A stretch of DNA of 64,000 nucleotides from positions 206,961 to 270,960 of the forward strand of contig NZ_QLVE01000002.1 of NCBI RefSeq assembly GCF_003331145.1, read 5' to 3'. Below are positions 42,347 through 51,110 of this stretch, piece after piece (the first letter of the stretch is position 1; each line of letters begins with the position of its first letter). The stretch comes from Exiguobacterium sp. TNDT2 (GTDB lineage: Bacteria; Bacillota; Bacilli; Exiguobacteriales; Exiguobacteriaceae). Both the position numbers and the translations under genes were made by a program. The notes beneath the pieces were generated by a model. That model was given only the letters and a program-made list of their open reading frames with translations. It ran no database searches and was not told the origin of the DNA.

Positions 42347-43101
42347 CACGCTTGCCCCTGTTGATTCTTTTTCCACAAAACGAACAACAAGATTCCCATC
42401 CCGACGAATAAAATCAACATCGAGAAGATCAGTTGTTGCTCGAGTGGCAAACTTGTCTGGGCCAACGCGGATTGCGGCCCGAATAAGAGTAGCGGAACAA
42501 TCACATTAATCCATGTCTTCATCCAAATCGAGAAGACGAGCAACGTGACGACGGCCAGGCCGAGCAATACGAGTTGACCGGTTAGGCCGAACACGATCGT
42601 TGGGGTCTCGACGAAGATGTCGAGTGCCATCAGCCCGAGGAACAACGTCATCGGTAGCGCAGCAAGCGCCATGTACGTCACACCATTTTTGACTTTCCCT
42701 GCTTTAGTGCGGCCCGACATGTTGCGGAACGCTTGTGAGACGGCAAGTAAAAATAGAATGGACACAAGCGGGAATCCAATCAACTGGATCGTTGAGAACG
42801 TCATTTCTTCCTGGATGAAGTTGGAAATGATGATGTAGGCGAACACGTTTGGGATGATTATCGCGACGATTTTGACGAATCCTTTCACATCAAACGCCAT
42901 CTCGCTCCCGAGGTGTTGCATGTAGGCTTTCGGGCTTTGGCCGATGACATCGTCCACGCTTTTCCCTGCCCGTTCCGCTTCCTCAAGGTGATCTTTCAAC
43001 TCCTCTACGACGTCTTTCACTTCACCTTCCGACTTCCCGCTCGACATGAGATAGACCGCTAAATCATCCAAAAAATCCCGACTCTTTTTTGAAAGTTCCA
43101 T
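42346..43101 (-). CDS. HAAS-type/DUF1129-like membrane protein, second gene of the PadR operon
   Basis: 251 residues. The cytosolic N-terminal helical domain (about 5-70) contains SEGEVKDVVEELKDHLEEAE and IGQSPKAYMQHLGSEM, the HAAS/DUF1700 pattern found next to PadR regulators. Six membrane helices follow. Such proteins are thought to work with the PadR partner in envelope stress sensing. The start lies within the padR 3' end; GAGAGGAG fits ATG 43101 or 43107. Confidence 0.7.
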   Translation of the reverse strand: MELSKKSRDFLDDLAVYLMSSGKSEGEVKDVVEELKDHLEEAERAGKSVDDVIGQSPKAYMQHLGSEMAFDVKGFVKIVAIIIPNVFAYIIISNFIQEEMTFSTIQLIGFPLVSILFLLAVSQAFRNMSGRTKAGKVKNGVTYMALAALPMTLFLGLMALDIFVETPTIVFGLTGQLVLLGLAVVTLLVFSIWMKTWINVIVPLLLFGPQSALAQTSLPLEQQLIFSMLILFVGMGILLFVLWKKNQQGQA

Positions 43102-43429
43102 CTTCATTCTCCTCTCCGAGTACGCGGTCGACGCCGCTTGATACTTCCGCCCAACGTTGTTTGAAGGCGAGCAATTCTTGCTGCCCCGTCTCTGTCAAAA
43201 TGTAATACTTTCGCTTCGGCCCTCCAGACGGCAGTGTTTTTTGAATCGTCTCGACCCAACCGTCTTTCTTCATCCGTAACAGGACCGGATAAATACTGCC
43301 CTCGCTCACCATCGTGAATCCGTACGCCTGTAGCTTCTCCGACATCTCGTAGCCGTACGTCTCGCCTTTATCGATGATGGCCAATAGGCAACCTTCAAGC
43401 AGTCCTTTCAACATTTGACTCATCGCCAT
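43064..43429 (-). CDS. PadR-family transcriptional regulator
   Basis: 121 residues. The winged helix covers MLKGLLEGCLLAIIDKGETYGYE, then GSIYPVLLRMKKDGWV and GPKRKYYILTETGQQ, all diagnostic for PadR. A short C-terminal helix for dimerisation follows. It probably represses its own operon through the inverted repeats at 43451-43521. GTGAGG precedes the ATG at 43429. Confidence 0.88.
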   Translation of the reverse strand: MAMSQMLKGLLEGCLLAIIDKGETYGYEMSEKLQAYGFTMVSEGSIYPVLLRMKKDGWVETIQKTLPSGGPKRKYYILTETGQQELLAFKQRWAEVSSGVDRVLGEENEDGTFKKESGFFG

Positions 43430-43450
43430 GGCGTGACCTCACTTTCATTG

Positions 43451-43521
43451 AACTAACTTGTTATACATAATAGTAATGGAAGGAGCTACCATTTGCAACT
43501 ACTTTGTAAAACAAGTTAGTT
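43451..43521 (-). promoter_or_regulatory. PadR operon promoter flanked by a 12-bp inverted repeat
   Basis: AACTAACTTGTT (43451-43462) and AACAAGTTAGTT (43510-43521) are perfect inverted copies 47 bases apart. Between them, on the minus strand, lie TTGCAA (43493-43498), 17 bases, and TACTAT (43470-43475), a good promoter. Two PadR dimers at the copies could loop over the promoter. Confidence 0.6.
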
Positions 43522-43597
43522 GCGCATCGAGAGGTTTATTTTTTCAAATCAAGTGAATACTTCTTAAGGTGAAGAAAAAATAAAGGAGTGTTTGAAT

Positions 43598-45055
43598 ATG
43601 CATACCGATTTTACGAAGATGTACATTGATGGCCAATGGGTCGAAGGGTCGAGTGACAAATCAATCGATAACACTAACCCGTTCACGGACGAGACGTTGT
43701 TCTCCATCCGGTCGGCCGACGAGTCTGATCTCGACAAGGCTTATGCCGTTGCGAAAGAAGCACAAGCCGAATGGGCGACGATGCTCCCACAAAACCGACG
43801 CGCCTTGATCGAGAAATTTGCTGAACTGACGCTTCAGTATAAAGATGACATCATCGACTGGCTCGTCAAAGAGTCGGGTAGCACGCGCATCAAAGCAGAA
43901 GGCGAATTTTTAGCCTCGATGGCGATCATCAAGGAAGCGGCGACGTTCCCGTTCCGCATGGACGGGCTCATCAAACCGTCGATCGTCCCGAACAAAGAGA
44001 ATCGGGTCTACCGGAAACCGCTCGGCGTCATCGGCGTCATCAGCCCATGGAACTTCCCGTTCCACCTCGCGGTCCGCTCGATCGTCTCTGCGCTCGCAAC
44101 GGGCAATACCGTCGTCGTTAAACCGGCGACGGCGACGCCGGTCACAGGAGGTCTCCTCTTCGCCTCGCTATTTGAAGAGGCGGGCCTTCCGAAAGGCGTC
44201 TTGAACATCGTCGTCGGTCGCGGTTCTGAGATCGGGGACGCCATCGTCGAGCACCCGGTGCCAAAACTCATCTCGTTCACCGGTTCGACCGAGGTCGGCA
44301 AAGGGATTGCCGAGAAAGCCGGACGCCTGTTGAAGAAGACTGCGCTCGAACTCGGCGGGAATAACGTCTTCGTCGTCTTAGACGACGCCGACATCGACCG
44401 TGCTGTGGAATCGGCCGTCTATTCGAAATTCTATCACCAAGGGCAAATCTGTATGTCGACGAACCGAATCCTCGTCGCCGAGTCGATTCACGATGAATTC
44501 CTCGAAAAATTTGTGGAACGGGTCCGCGCCTTGAAGTTCGGCAATCCGAACGAATCGGACACACAAGTCGGACCGCTGATCGATCACGACCAAGTCGACC
44601 GCATCCTCGACCAAATCAATCAGACGGTCGAAGCCGGTGCGACGCTTGAGACTGGCGGCAACGCTGACGGGAACGTGCTCGAGCCGACCGTCGTGAGCGG
44701 TGTCACGAATGACATGCCACTCGCGAAAAATGAGATTTTCGGACCGGTCGCCGTCATTCTGTCGTTCAAGGACGACGCCGAGGCGCTGAAACTCTCGAAC
44801 GAGTTGCCATACGGACTGAGCGGTGCCGTTCACGGTTCAATCTATCGCGCGACCGAGTTCGCACGCCAAGTCGAGACGGGGATGATTCACGTCAACGACC
44901 AGTCGGTGAACGACGAGCCGCACTTGCCGTTCGGCGGGGAAAAAGATTCTGGTCTAGGCCGCTTCAACGGCGAGTGGGTGCTCGAGGAGTTCACGACGCT
45001 CCAATGGGTGTCCGTCATGCACGAACGCCGGGAATACAAACCATTTTTCTCTTAA
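43598..45055 (+). CDS. Aldehyde dehydrogenase (AldX/YcbD-like)
   Basis: 485 residues of the NAD(P)-dependent ALDH superfamily. It has VISPWNFPFH near 148, the Rossmann FTGSTEVGKGI near 227, catalytic Glu251 in ALELGGNN and catalytic Cys285 in HQGQICMSTNR, and EIFGPVA near 380. The substrate is uncertain; benzaldehyde- or betaine-aldehyde-like substrates are typical of the subgroup. AAAGGAG lies nine bases before the ATG at 43598 and too near the upstream TTG at 43592. Confidence 0.9.
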   Translation: MHTDFTKMYIDGQWVEGSSDKSIDNTNPFTDETLFSIRSADESDLDKAYAVAKEAQAEWATMLPQNRRALIEKFAELTLQYKDDIIDWLVKESGSTRIKAEGEFLASMAIIKEAATFPFRMDGLIKPSIVPNKENRVYRKPLGVIGVISPWNFPFHLAVRSIVSALATGNTVVVKPATATPVTGGLLFASLFEEAGLPKGVLNIVVGRGSEIGDAIVEHPVPKLISFTGSTEVGKGIAEKAGRLLKKTALELGGNNVFVVLDDADIDRAVESAVYSKFYHQGQICMSTNRILVAESIHDEFLEKFVERVRALKFGNPNESDTQVGPLIDHDQVDRILDQINQTVEAGATLETGGNADGNVLEPTVVSGVTNDMPLAKNEIFGPVAVILSFKDDAEALKLSNELPYGLSGAVHGSIYRATEFARQVETGMIHVNDQSVNDEPHLPFGGEKDSGLGRFNGEWVLEEFTTLQWVSVMHERREYKPFFS

Positions 45056-45060
45056 ACAGC

Positions 45061-45102
45061 AAAAAGCGTGTTGGTCCGCGAACGGATCAACACGCTTTTT
45101 TT
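45061..45102. terminator. Bidirectional intrinsic terminator
   Basis: AAAAAGCGTGTTG (45061-45073) pairs perfectly with CAACACGCTTTTT (45088-45100) between two convergent genes. Confidence 0.88.
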
Positions 45103-45439
45103 AGATTTTTTTCACAAACTCCGACTTGAGTTTCATCGCGCCAAAGCCCTCAATCTTGCAGTCGATGTCATGGTCCCCGTCGACGAGACGGATCCCTTTC
45201 ACTTTCGTGCCTTGTTTGACGACGAGCGACGTCCCTTTCACTTTCAAATCTTTGATGACCGTGACTGTGTCTCCGTCTTGGAGCACATTTCCGTTCGCAT
45301 CTTTGATTTGCGCGTCTGCTTCCGCTTCGGCTACCTCGCTCGGCGACCACTCGTAGGCGCATTCCGGACAGACGAGCAAGCTCCCGTCCTCATATACATA
45401 AGTCGACTGACATTTTGGGCAATTCGGTAGTTCTGTCAT
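45101..45439 (-). CDS. PhnA-like zinc-ribbon protein (YjdM family)
   Basis: 112 residues. An N-terminal zinc ribbon CPKC...CPEC (about residues 7-28) and a C-terminal SH3-like KOW region with [17 protein letters not shown] then [18 protein letters not shown] define the PhnA/YjdM family. Despite the name there is no proven role in phosphonate use. GGAGGAATCAGT precedes the ATG at 45439. Confidence 0.88.
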   Translation of the reverse strand: MTELPNCPKCQSTYVYEDGSLLVCPECAYEWSPSEVAEAEADAQIKDANGNVLQDGDTVTVIKDLKVKGTSLVVKQGTKVKGIRLVDGDHDIDCKIEGFGAMKLKSEFVKKI

Positions 45440-45505
45440 ACTGATTCCTCCATTCGATACACTGTTCCCAGTATACCGCAATTTTAGAAGTTCGACAGCT
45501 AGCGG

Positions 45506-46018
45506 TCAGCCTTCTTGCGGAGTCTCGGGGCCTTTCAAATCAAGCTGATAAAACGATAAGTCCAGCCATTTGCCAAACTTATAACCAGCTTGTTTAATCG
45601 TGCCAGAATGGACGAACCCTAGCTTTTCATGTGCTTTGACACTCGCGATATTGGCGGCATCGATTCCGCCGATCATCGTCTTCACTTCCCGTTCTTCACC
45701 GATGCGGATGATTTCACAGAGCAATTTATTCCCGATCCCTTTCCCCCGATAGCCGGGATGCACGTATACCGAGTGTTCGACCGTATACTGATAGGCCGGC
45801 CATGGACGGAACGGTCCGAACGTGGCGAAGCCCATGACGACATCGCCTTCCTCCCACACGATGATTGGGAGCCCGGACGCTTTTTTGTCTTCGTACCACG
45901 CGACACGATTTTGAAGCGTCACCGGCTCGTAATGGTAAACAGCTGTACTGTTGACGATTGCGTCATTGTAAATATGTAAAACGGCTTGAAGGTCGTCTCG
46001 ACGGCAGTTGCGAATCAT
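45506..46018 (-). CDS. GNAT acetyltransferase, phosphinothricin-acetyltransferase type (YwnH-like)
   Basis: 170 residues. MIRNCRRDDLQAVLHIYNDAI at the start, the acetyl-CoA loop HPGYRGKGIGNKLL near 90-103 and MIGGIDAANIASVKAHEKLGF are typical of the PAT/Bar/YwnH family, which acetylates phosphinothricin, methionine sulfone or similar compounds. The natural substrate is unknown. The ribosome binding site is weak (GGTG). Confidence 0.85.
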   Translation of the reverse strand: MIRNCRRDDLQAVLHIYNDAIVNSTAVYHYEPVTLQNRVAWYEDKKASGLPIIVWEEGDVVMGFATFGPFRPWPAYQYTVEHSVYVHPGYRGKGIGNKLLCEIIRIGEEREVKTMIGGIDAANIASVKAHEKLGFVHSGTIKQAGYKFGKWLDLSFYQLDLKGPETPQEG

Positions 46019-46096
46019 GGGGACACCATACTTTCTATACGTTTTCTTTATTATACGTATCTCGATTTCAAAATACACGTAACGATTTGGTTCCAC

Positions 46097-46128
46097 AAAA
46101 AAAGTCAGCCGTGTCGACTGACTTTTTT
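46097..46128. terminator. Bidirectional intrinsic terminator
   Basis: AAAGTCAG and CTGACTTT arms (46101-46108 with 46118-46125) have A and T tracts on either side, ending the copper-storage-like gene on the minus strand. Confidence 0.75.
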
Positions 46129-46131
46129 ACC

Positions 46132-46461
46132 TTAGGCTGCCAAACGGTCACACATCGACGCGCACTCGAAACAGACGCGCGCACACTCTTGGCAGTGCTC
46201 ATGCTTATGTTTTTCACACTCTTGGGCACACGCCTTACAGACGACCGCACAAGCCCGGGCGAGTTCCGGTACGAACGCCGAATCCCGTGTCATCGCCTCC
46301 GCGAGGAATGAACAGATTGCGGCGCACTCACGATCGAGTCGGATACAGTCGACCATCATCTTCACGTCATGTTCCTCGAGACAAGATTCCAGACAGTAAT
46401 TGCACGTCTCCACGCAATCGTGCAACGTTTCCAGTTCGTTCGCATAAATTCGATGAGCCAT
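46132..46461 (-). CDS. Four-helix-bundle copper-binding protein (Csp3/DUF326-like)
   Basis: 109 residues with 16 cysteines in CxxxC and CxxC spacing along predicted helices, for example CVETCNYCLESC near 16-27, CAVVCKACAQEC near 71-82 and CQECARVCFECASMC near 90-104, plus several His. This is the pattern of cytosolic copper storage proteins that line a four-helix bundle with Cys and bind many Cu(I) ions. No signal peptide, so cytosolic. No copper regulator is adjacent. Confidence 0.87.
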   Translation of the reverse strand: MAHRIYANELETLHDCVETCNYCLESCLEEHDVKMMVDCIRLDRECAAICSFLAEAMTRDSAFVPELARACAVVCKACAQECEKHKHEHCQECARVCFECASMCDRLAA

Positions 46462-46544
46462 GTATTCGTCCTCCTTTTGAATGACTACACAACGACAATA
46501 CGTTACTGTTATTCCCTAATCTTCAAAAGAAAAACGACCGTCGA

Positions 46545-47156
46545 CTAACGTCTCGGGTCGTTCACGAACGTACGATATAGGTAGGCGACACCGTTCAACC
46601 AGCGCTCCGAATACCGCTTCGGCATGAAACGGAGGCGGTAGAGCCGATACATCCGCTTCAAATCTTCCCATTGGTGATCGACTTGCTGCCCTTGTCGGAA
46701 TCGCGCCAAATCAATCAAATAAATGCGGCCGTCCGGCGTGAGGATGAGGTTGCGTAAATGGACATCGGACGGGGTCAACCCGAGCCGCCGGGCCGCTATG
46801 AGCGCCTCATCGACTTGCCTGATATACGCGGGGTCGATCCAAATGCCTTCAATCAAACATTCAAACAGTGTCTTCCCTTCGATATAGTCGATGACGATAT
46901 AGGTCGGACCCGCTTCGTACAGACCCGGGAATTGAGGCAATCCCTCGAGCTTCCGATAAATCACGGCTTCCTCAGCCGCGATGTGCGTATAGCCAGGGAA
47001 AAACACTTTAATGACGAGTCGTGTAGATTTTATGCGGAACACGGCGGCGCTACGCCCGATCCCGTGCAGTTCGAGGTCAGGATGATAGGCGGTCACACGC
47101 ATGTCTTGACCGTGTCGCTCAAACGTGACGCTCGCATATTGTTTATAATGATTCAT
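46545..47156 (-). CDS. Small serine/threonine kinase-like protein (YrzF type)
   Basis: 203 residues of a truncated protein-kinase fold. It has GRSAAVFRIKSTRLVIKVFF with the ATP-binding Lys near 50, TYIVIDYIEGKTL as hinge near 84, SDVHLRNLILT as catalytic loop (Asp in place of the HRD Asp) near 131, and LIDLARF as the metal-binding DFG equivalent near 148. It resembles Bacillus YrzF/RIO-like small kinases. GAGGAG precedes the ATG. Its target is unknown. Confidence 0.75.
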   Translation of the reverse strand: MNHYKQYASVTFERHGQDMRVTAYHPDLELHGIGRSAAVFRIKSTRLVIKVFFPGYTHIAAEEAVIYRKLEGLPQFPGLYEAGPTYIVIDYIEGKTLFECLIEGIWIDPAYIRQVDEALIAARRLGLTPSDVHLRNLILTPDGRIYLIDLARFRQGQQVDHQWEDLKRMYRLYRLRFMPKRYSERWLNGVAYLYRTFVNDPRR

Positions 47157-47309
47157 TGGGCACTCCTCTTTTTCGGTTCATCTCTTTTCTATAATAACTG
47201 ATACCACTGACATTTGACTCAGTCCGTGCCCTTCTACTTCATCCAATAAGTGACGCATCCTACGATTATCTCTATAATGGAAGCGACAGACAATGGGGAG
47301 GAATCAATC

Positions 47310-48206
47310 ATGCAACGCATCGAACTGACAGAAGACCTATCATTCTCACGGATTATCCACGGCATGTGGCGTCTCGCTGAATGGGACATGAGCCCACAGG
47401 AACGTCTCACGTTCATCGAGCAATGTATCGAGCTTGGGATCACGACGTTCGACCACGCCGATATATACGGTGGCTATACATGTGAAGGACTATTCGGGGA
47501 AGCACTTCGCCTCAATCCTTCACTTCGCGATCAAATCGAGATTGTAACGAAGACTGGCATCAAATTAACGGGTTCTTTCAATCCAGGCCAAACGATCAAC
47601 CATTATGACACGACGAAAGAGCATATCATCCGTCAAGCCGAACGTTCACTCAAAGAACTCGCCATCGACCAGATTGACACGCTGTTGATTCATCGTCCCG
47701 ACCCACTCATGGACCCGGACGAAGTTGCCGAGGCGTTCATCACGTTGCAACGAAGCGGAAAAGTCCGGACGTTTGGCGTCTCGAACCACGTACCGGCGAC
47801 CCAACAGTTGCTCCAGTCACGTTTGCCGTTCCAACTCGTGACGAATCAGCTTGAACTTTCACCGATGCAACTGAAACACTTCGAAGATGGTTCTGTCGAC
47901 CTATGCCACGAGAAACGGATGCCGCTCATGGCATGGAGTCCGCTCGCCGGCGGTCAACTGTTCACCGAGTCAAAGTATGCACCGCTTCGTGAAAAATTGG
48001 AGGAAATTAGCGAGCGGCATCAAGCAGGCGGTATCGATGCAGTCGTTTACGCTTGGCTCTTAAAGCACCCGGCCAAGATCATGCCGATTGTCGGATCTGG
48101 GAAAATTGACCGAGTCAAAACTGCCGTCGACGCACTCGGAATCGAGCTCACACGTGAAGAATGGTTCGAAATTTTGAAGGCGGCCCGCGGACACGACGTT
48201 GATTAA
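47310..48206 (+). CDS. Aldo/keto reductase (YdhF family)
   Basis: 298 residues. DHADIYGGYTCEGLFGEAL holds the catalytic Asp and Tyr near 52-57, EIVTKTGI the Lys near 83, and DTLLIHRPDP the His near 121. MPIVGSGKIDRV near 265 is the NADPH-binding loop. It reduces aldehydes or ketones; the substrate is unknown. GGGGAGGAATC fixes the ATG at 47310. Confidence 0.9.
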   Translation: MQRIELTEDLSFSRIIHGMWRLAEWDMSPQERLTFIEQCIELGITTFDHADIYGGYTCEGLFGEALRLNPSLRDQIEIVTKTGIKLTGSFNPGQTINHYDTTKEHIIRQAERSLKELAIDQIDTLLIHRPDPLMDPDEVAEAFITLQRSGKVRTFGVSNHVPATQQLLQSRLPFQLVTNQLELSPMQLKHFEDGSVDLCHEKRMPLMAWSPLAGGQLFTESKYAPLREKLEEISERHQAGGIDAVVYAWLLKHPAKIMPIVGSGKIDRVKTAVDALGIELTREEWFEILKAARGHDVD

Positions 48207-48277
48207 AGGGAAAAATAAACAAATAAACCCTGATTAGTTCCATCAATGATTTTTTTGAATAGTTTCCTCATTTTTGA

Positions 48278-48322
48278 GAACATGTCCATTTCAACGTTTA
48301 TTCGTCAAAAATCGACATGTTC
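48278..48322. repeat. Inverted repeat of ACATGT sites in an AT-rich gap
   Basis: GAACATGTC (48278-48286) and GACATGTTC (48314-48322) are perfect inverted copies 27 bases apart, each with the hexamer palindrome ACATGT. They lie about 180 bases before the lipoprotein gene and 75 after the reductase. A regulator site or an mRNA hairpin are both possible. Confidence 0.4.
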
Positions 48323-48365
48323 AAAATCCTGAAATTCCATTTCATATCCATAAGTGTAAAACAAG

Positions 48366-48396
48366 CCCGCTCAGTTCAAGTTGAGCGGTTTTTTTG
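48366..48396 (+). terminator. Intrinsic terminator between reductase and lipoprotein genes
   Basis: CCGCTCA (48367-48373) pairs with TGAGCGG (48382-48388), then seven T. It may end the aldo/keto reductase transcript. Confidence 0.8.
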
Positions 48397-48494
48397 ATTT
48401 TTTCTTAAAAAAACACATTAATTTTCCTAAGACTAAAGTCACAAAAAATTGGTGCTAAAATGATGAAAGTTAATCATCAAAGGAGTGCACTCTC

Positions 48495-49766
48495 GTGAAA
48501 AAGTACTTGATTTTTAGTACGATTGCCATGTTGTTCTTCCTTTTCGGATGTGAAGAAGAACATGCATTTCGTTTACATACAGCTCCAGAGTACTATCAAG
48601 GTCGCGCTACCCTGCCGTCAGGGCAACAAATCGAGATGACCGAGTCCGATCGGACGAACGTCCTCGATGCCTGCTATCCAGAAGACGCGATTATCCAAGT
48701 TCCGGACGGAGAACGTCAATTGATCGGGACGGTCACCTTGACCCAACCGCTGATCACGACATCCTCGACCGATGTATTTCCGACCGCTACTTTTTTTGAA
48801 GTGGACAATCAAGCCTTCGTCCAGTGCCAAGCCGATACGATTACGTATGTGAAGCAAATCGACACGTTACCGAATAGTCTTATTCCGTATCGTGACCAAG
48901 CCGTCCCTTCTCCCAAGACGTCAAAATTACGAAACGCCCAACCGCACGAACGGATTCATTTCACAGAAGAGATGGCCAAACCCGTCGGTAATGAGCCGTA
49001 TCCAAAACGGAGCGCCTTCGAACAGACGCTCGTTCACGTGACGATGCCGTTCAACGGTTCTTTTGAGTTCACGTTCGAATCACCGGAATCTCGTGAGACG
49101 ATCACGTTGCCGATTGACGAAGCATCGCGCCAACCTTTCCTCTCCCTCGGCCTAGGCACCGAGGTGACTCAAGACGCGAAACAGTACGGACTTCATTTGT
49201 CACCTAACCAAACCTTGTATGAAGACGTCCTTCGACCGAAAGATGCGAGTTTTGACCGTATGCTTGGCGCTCGCCAGGCAAGTGCGCTCCCGACGACACT
49301 CATCCCGAATGAGCGCTATCCCTTGTTCAGCTTTTCGTTCATTCGTGACGGAAAACCGTACAAACAAGTCGTCTCGGTCACTTATCGAGATGAAACGTTG
49401 CTTCACGGCGATCGATTGAAAATGAAAATGCGCCAACAGTTCGCCCATCGCCGGCATGTCGTGACGCATGACTTGGCGCTACTCGGTACGGAGTCCAAAG
49501 ATGCACCATTCTTACATCACGCCAATGCCGAGACCGTCCAATTCGTGTTCCAAGCGATCGATCGATCAAAAGCTGTCGCCACGGCCGGTAACCCGGCCCC
49601 GATTCCTTATTTAACTGTCTTCGAAGGTATTTGTGCGCAGACGTTCGATGTCAGCTATAAAGAGGACGATGTCTTTTTGACAAATACGTTGACAGGGTCA
49701 CACTTCAAGCTGCTCCGCAGCGATGCTGAGCGCTGGCACGACCTCTTCAATAAACAAGAGGGCTAA
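48495..49766 (+). CDS. Lipoprotein of unknown function, 423 aa
   Basis: MKKYLIFSTIAMLFFLFGC is a lipoprotein signal with lipobox LFGC, so Cys19 is probably lipidated and the protein anchored outside the membrane. The rest is beta-rich and shows no motif I recognise; two further Cys occur near 60 and 110 and could pair. AAAGGAG precedes the ATG, and an extended -10 TGCTAAAAT (around 48453) may be its promoter. Monocistronic. Confidence 0.75.
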   Translation: MKKYLIFSTIAMLFFLFGCEEEHAFRLHTAPEYYQGRATLPSGQQIEMTESDRTNVLDACYPEDAIIQVPDGERQLIGTVTLTQPLITTSSTDVFPTATFFEVDNQAFVQCQADTITYVKQIDTLPNSLIPYRDQAVPSPKTSKLRNAQPHERIHFTEEMAKPVGNEPYPKRSAFEQTLVHVTMPFNGSFEFTFESPESRETITLPIDEASRQPFLSLGLGTEVTQDAKQYGLHLSPNQTLYEDVLRPKDASFDRMLGARQASALPTTLIPNERYPLFSFSFIRDGKPYKQVVSVTYRDETLLHGDRLKMKMRQQFAHRRHVVTHDLALLGTESKDAPFLHHANAETVQFVFQAIDRSKAVATAGNPAPIPYLTVFEGICAQTFDVSYKEDDVFLTNTLTGSHFKLLRSDAERWHDLFNKQEG

Positions 49767-49777
49767 CGCCCAATTTC

Positions 49778-49806
49778 AAGACAGACTGGTTCACGCCAGT
49801 CTGTCT
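49778..49806 (+). terminator. Intrinsic terminator of the lipoprotein gene
   Basis: A 12-bp perfect stem AAGACAGACTGG/CCAGTCTGTCTT (49778-49789 with 49795-49806) with a short loop and a T-containing tail. Confidence 0.8.
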
Positions 49807-49890
49807 TTGCATGTTTTCTAGGCAAAATTAGGAAGCATCCCTCGTTCGCTATGCGACAATGACAGCAAACGGTGTAAAGGAGAGGATTTG

Positions 49891-50748
49891 ATGACAAAAC
49901 GATTCGAGCGCGACGTCGCCACGCATTGGCAAGTCGCCTATAAGCAACCCGGATATCCACACGTGCAACAAGGGTGGGTCTTGCCCCCTGAGCGAAAAGG
50001 CGAGTTCGACCCGTTCATCTTGATGGCCGAGGACTGGTTCAAACGTGGCACGTTCTCGGACCACCCGCATCGCGGTTTCCAAACGATCACCTACGTCATT
50101 GACGGACGACTCGAACATATCGACAACCATGGCGGCCATTCGATTTTAGATGCCGGAGACGTCCAGTACATGAACGCGGGCTGGGCGGCCCGACACGCCG
50201 AGGAGGCCGTTGCTGATGACTTGATCCATACGTTGCAACTATGGCTCAATCTACCGAAAGCACTTAAAACGACGTCGACGTCTTATCAAAACGTGTACGT
50301 CGAAGACGCCCCGGTCGTTCCGATTGACGGTGGACAAATCCGTGTCTACTCGGGTGAGATCGCCGGTGCGACAGGCCCGATGGACAGTCTCGTCCCGATC
50401 ACGATGAGTGAAGTCCGTTTACGGGAAGGTACAGTCTATGAGCACGTCATCCCGGCGAACCATAACGCCTTCATCTACATCCTCGCCGGTTCAGTCGAGC
50501 TCGGAACGTCTGCGACTTCGCTCGAGAAGACGCACGTGGCGACGCTCACGTTTGACGAGACGACCGAGCGTGAGAGTAGTCTCCGCATAAAAGCGACGTC
50601 ACGCACGAAATTGCTTGTCTATTCGGGTAAACCGATTCGCGAAGACTATATCGCCCACGGCCCGTTCGTCATGAACACCGAGGATGAGATTCGCCAAGCG
50701 TTCCGCGACTATCACGCCGGAGTGTTCGGTCCCCCAGCCGTCAAATAA
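49891..50748 (+). CDS. Pirin family protein (YhhW-like quercetinase)
   Basis: 285 residues, a bicupin. DHPHRGFQTITYVIDG near 49-64 and HSILDAGDVQYMNAG near 75-90 carry the three His and the Glu-equivalent that bind metal in pirins. HVIPANHNAFIYILAGSVEL opens the second cupin near 187. Bacterial pirins often have quercetin dioxygenase activity; the true substrate is unclear. AAAGGAGAGG selects ATG 49891. Confidence 0.87.
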   Translation: MTKRFERDVATHWQVAYKQPGYPHVQQGWVLPPERKGEFDPFILMAEDWFKRGTFSDHPHRGFQTITYVIDGRLEHIDNHGGHSILDAGDVQYMNAGWAARHAEEAVADDLIHTLQLWLNLPKALKTTSTSYQNVYVEDAPVVPIDGGQIRVYSGEIAGATGPMDSLVPITMSEVRLREGTVYEHVIPANHNAFIYILAGSVELGTSATSLEKTHVATLTFDETTERESSLRIKATSRTKLLVYSGKPIREDYIAHGPFVMNTEDEIRQAFRDYHAGVFGPPAVK

Positions 50749-50777
50749 AATAAGCCGCGCCCGAGGCGTGGCTTATT
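50749..50777. terminator. Bidirectional intrinsic terminator
   Basis: AATAAGCC and GGCTTATT (50749-50756 with 50770-50777) enclose a GC-rich inner pairing between convergent genes. The stop of the minus-strand gene overlaps it. Confidence 0.75.
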
Positions 50778-51075
50778 GTTTGTCCGGCATGAGCACCGTC
50801 TGTTGCGTCGGGATCCGACCAATCGGGACGGTCCGTTCGACGAGGGTATATCGTTTCCCGTCCACTTCAAACTTTCGGTCGCCGAGATAATGGGCCGACT
50901 TCCCGTCTTCATACAGCTTCGTCAAAATTGCCGGCACGTACTCATTCAAATTCGTATAATGCTCGTCTAGCGTCATGACGATGTTGCCTTTGCCATAACC
51001 CAGCCATTGGTTCGACATGAATAACATGAGCGAAATCGTCCCGATGACACCGATGACTAAAATGACTGTTTCCAT
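50773..51075 (-). CDS. Membrane-anchored protein, 100 aa
   Basis: One N-terminal membrane helix (about 3-23) precedes a soluble alpha/beta domain with NIVMTLDEHYTNLNEYVP and FEVDGKRYTLVERTVPIGR. GAGG lies eight bases before the ATG at 51075. I do not recognise the family. Possibly co-transcribed with the membrane protein 35 bases upstream. Confidence 0.65.
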   Translation of the reverse strand: METVILVIGVIGTISLMLFMSNQWLGYGKGNIVMTLDEHYTNLNEYVPAILTKLYEDGKSAHYLGDRKFEVDGKRYTLVERTVPIGRIPTQQTVLMPDKQ

Positions 51076-51110
51076 CAAATTATCCTCATTCCCCTTTCAA
51101 AAATTGCGCA

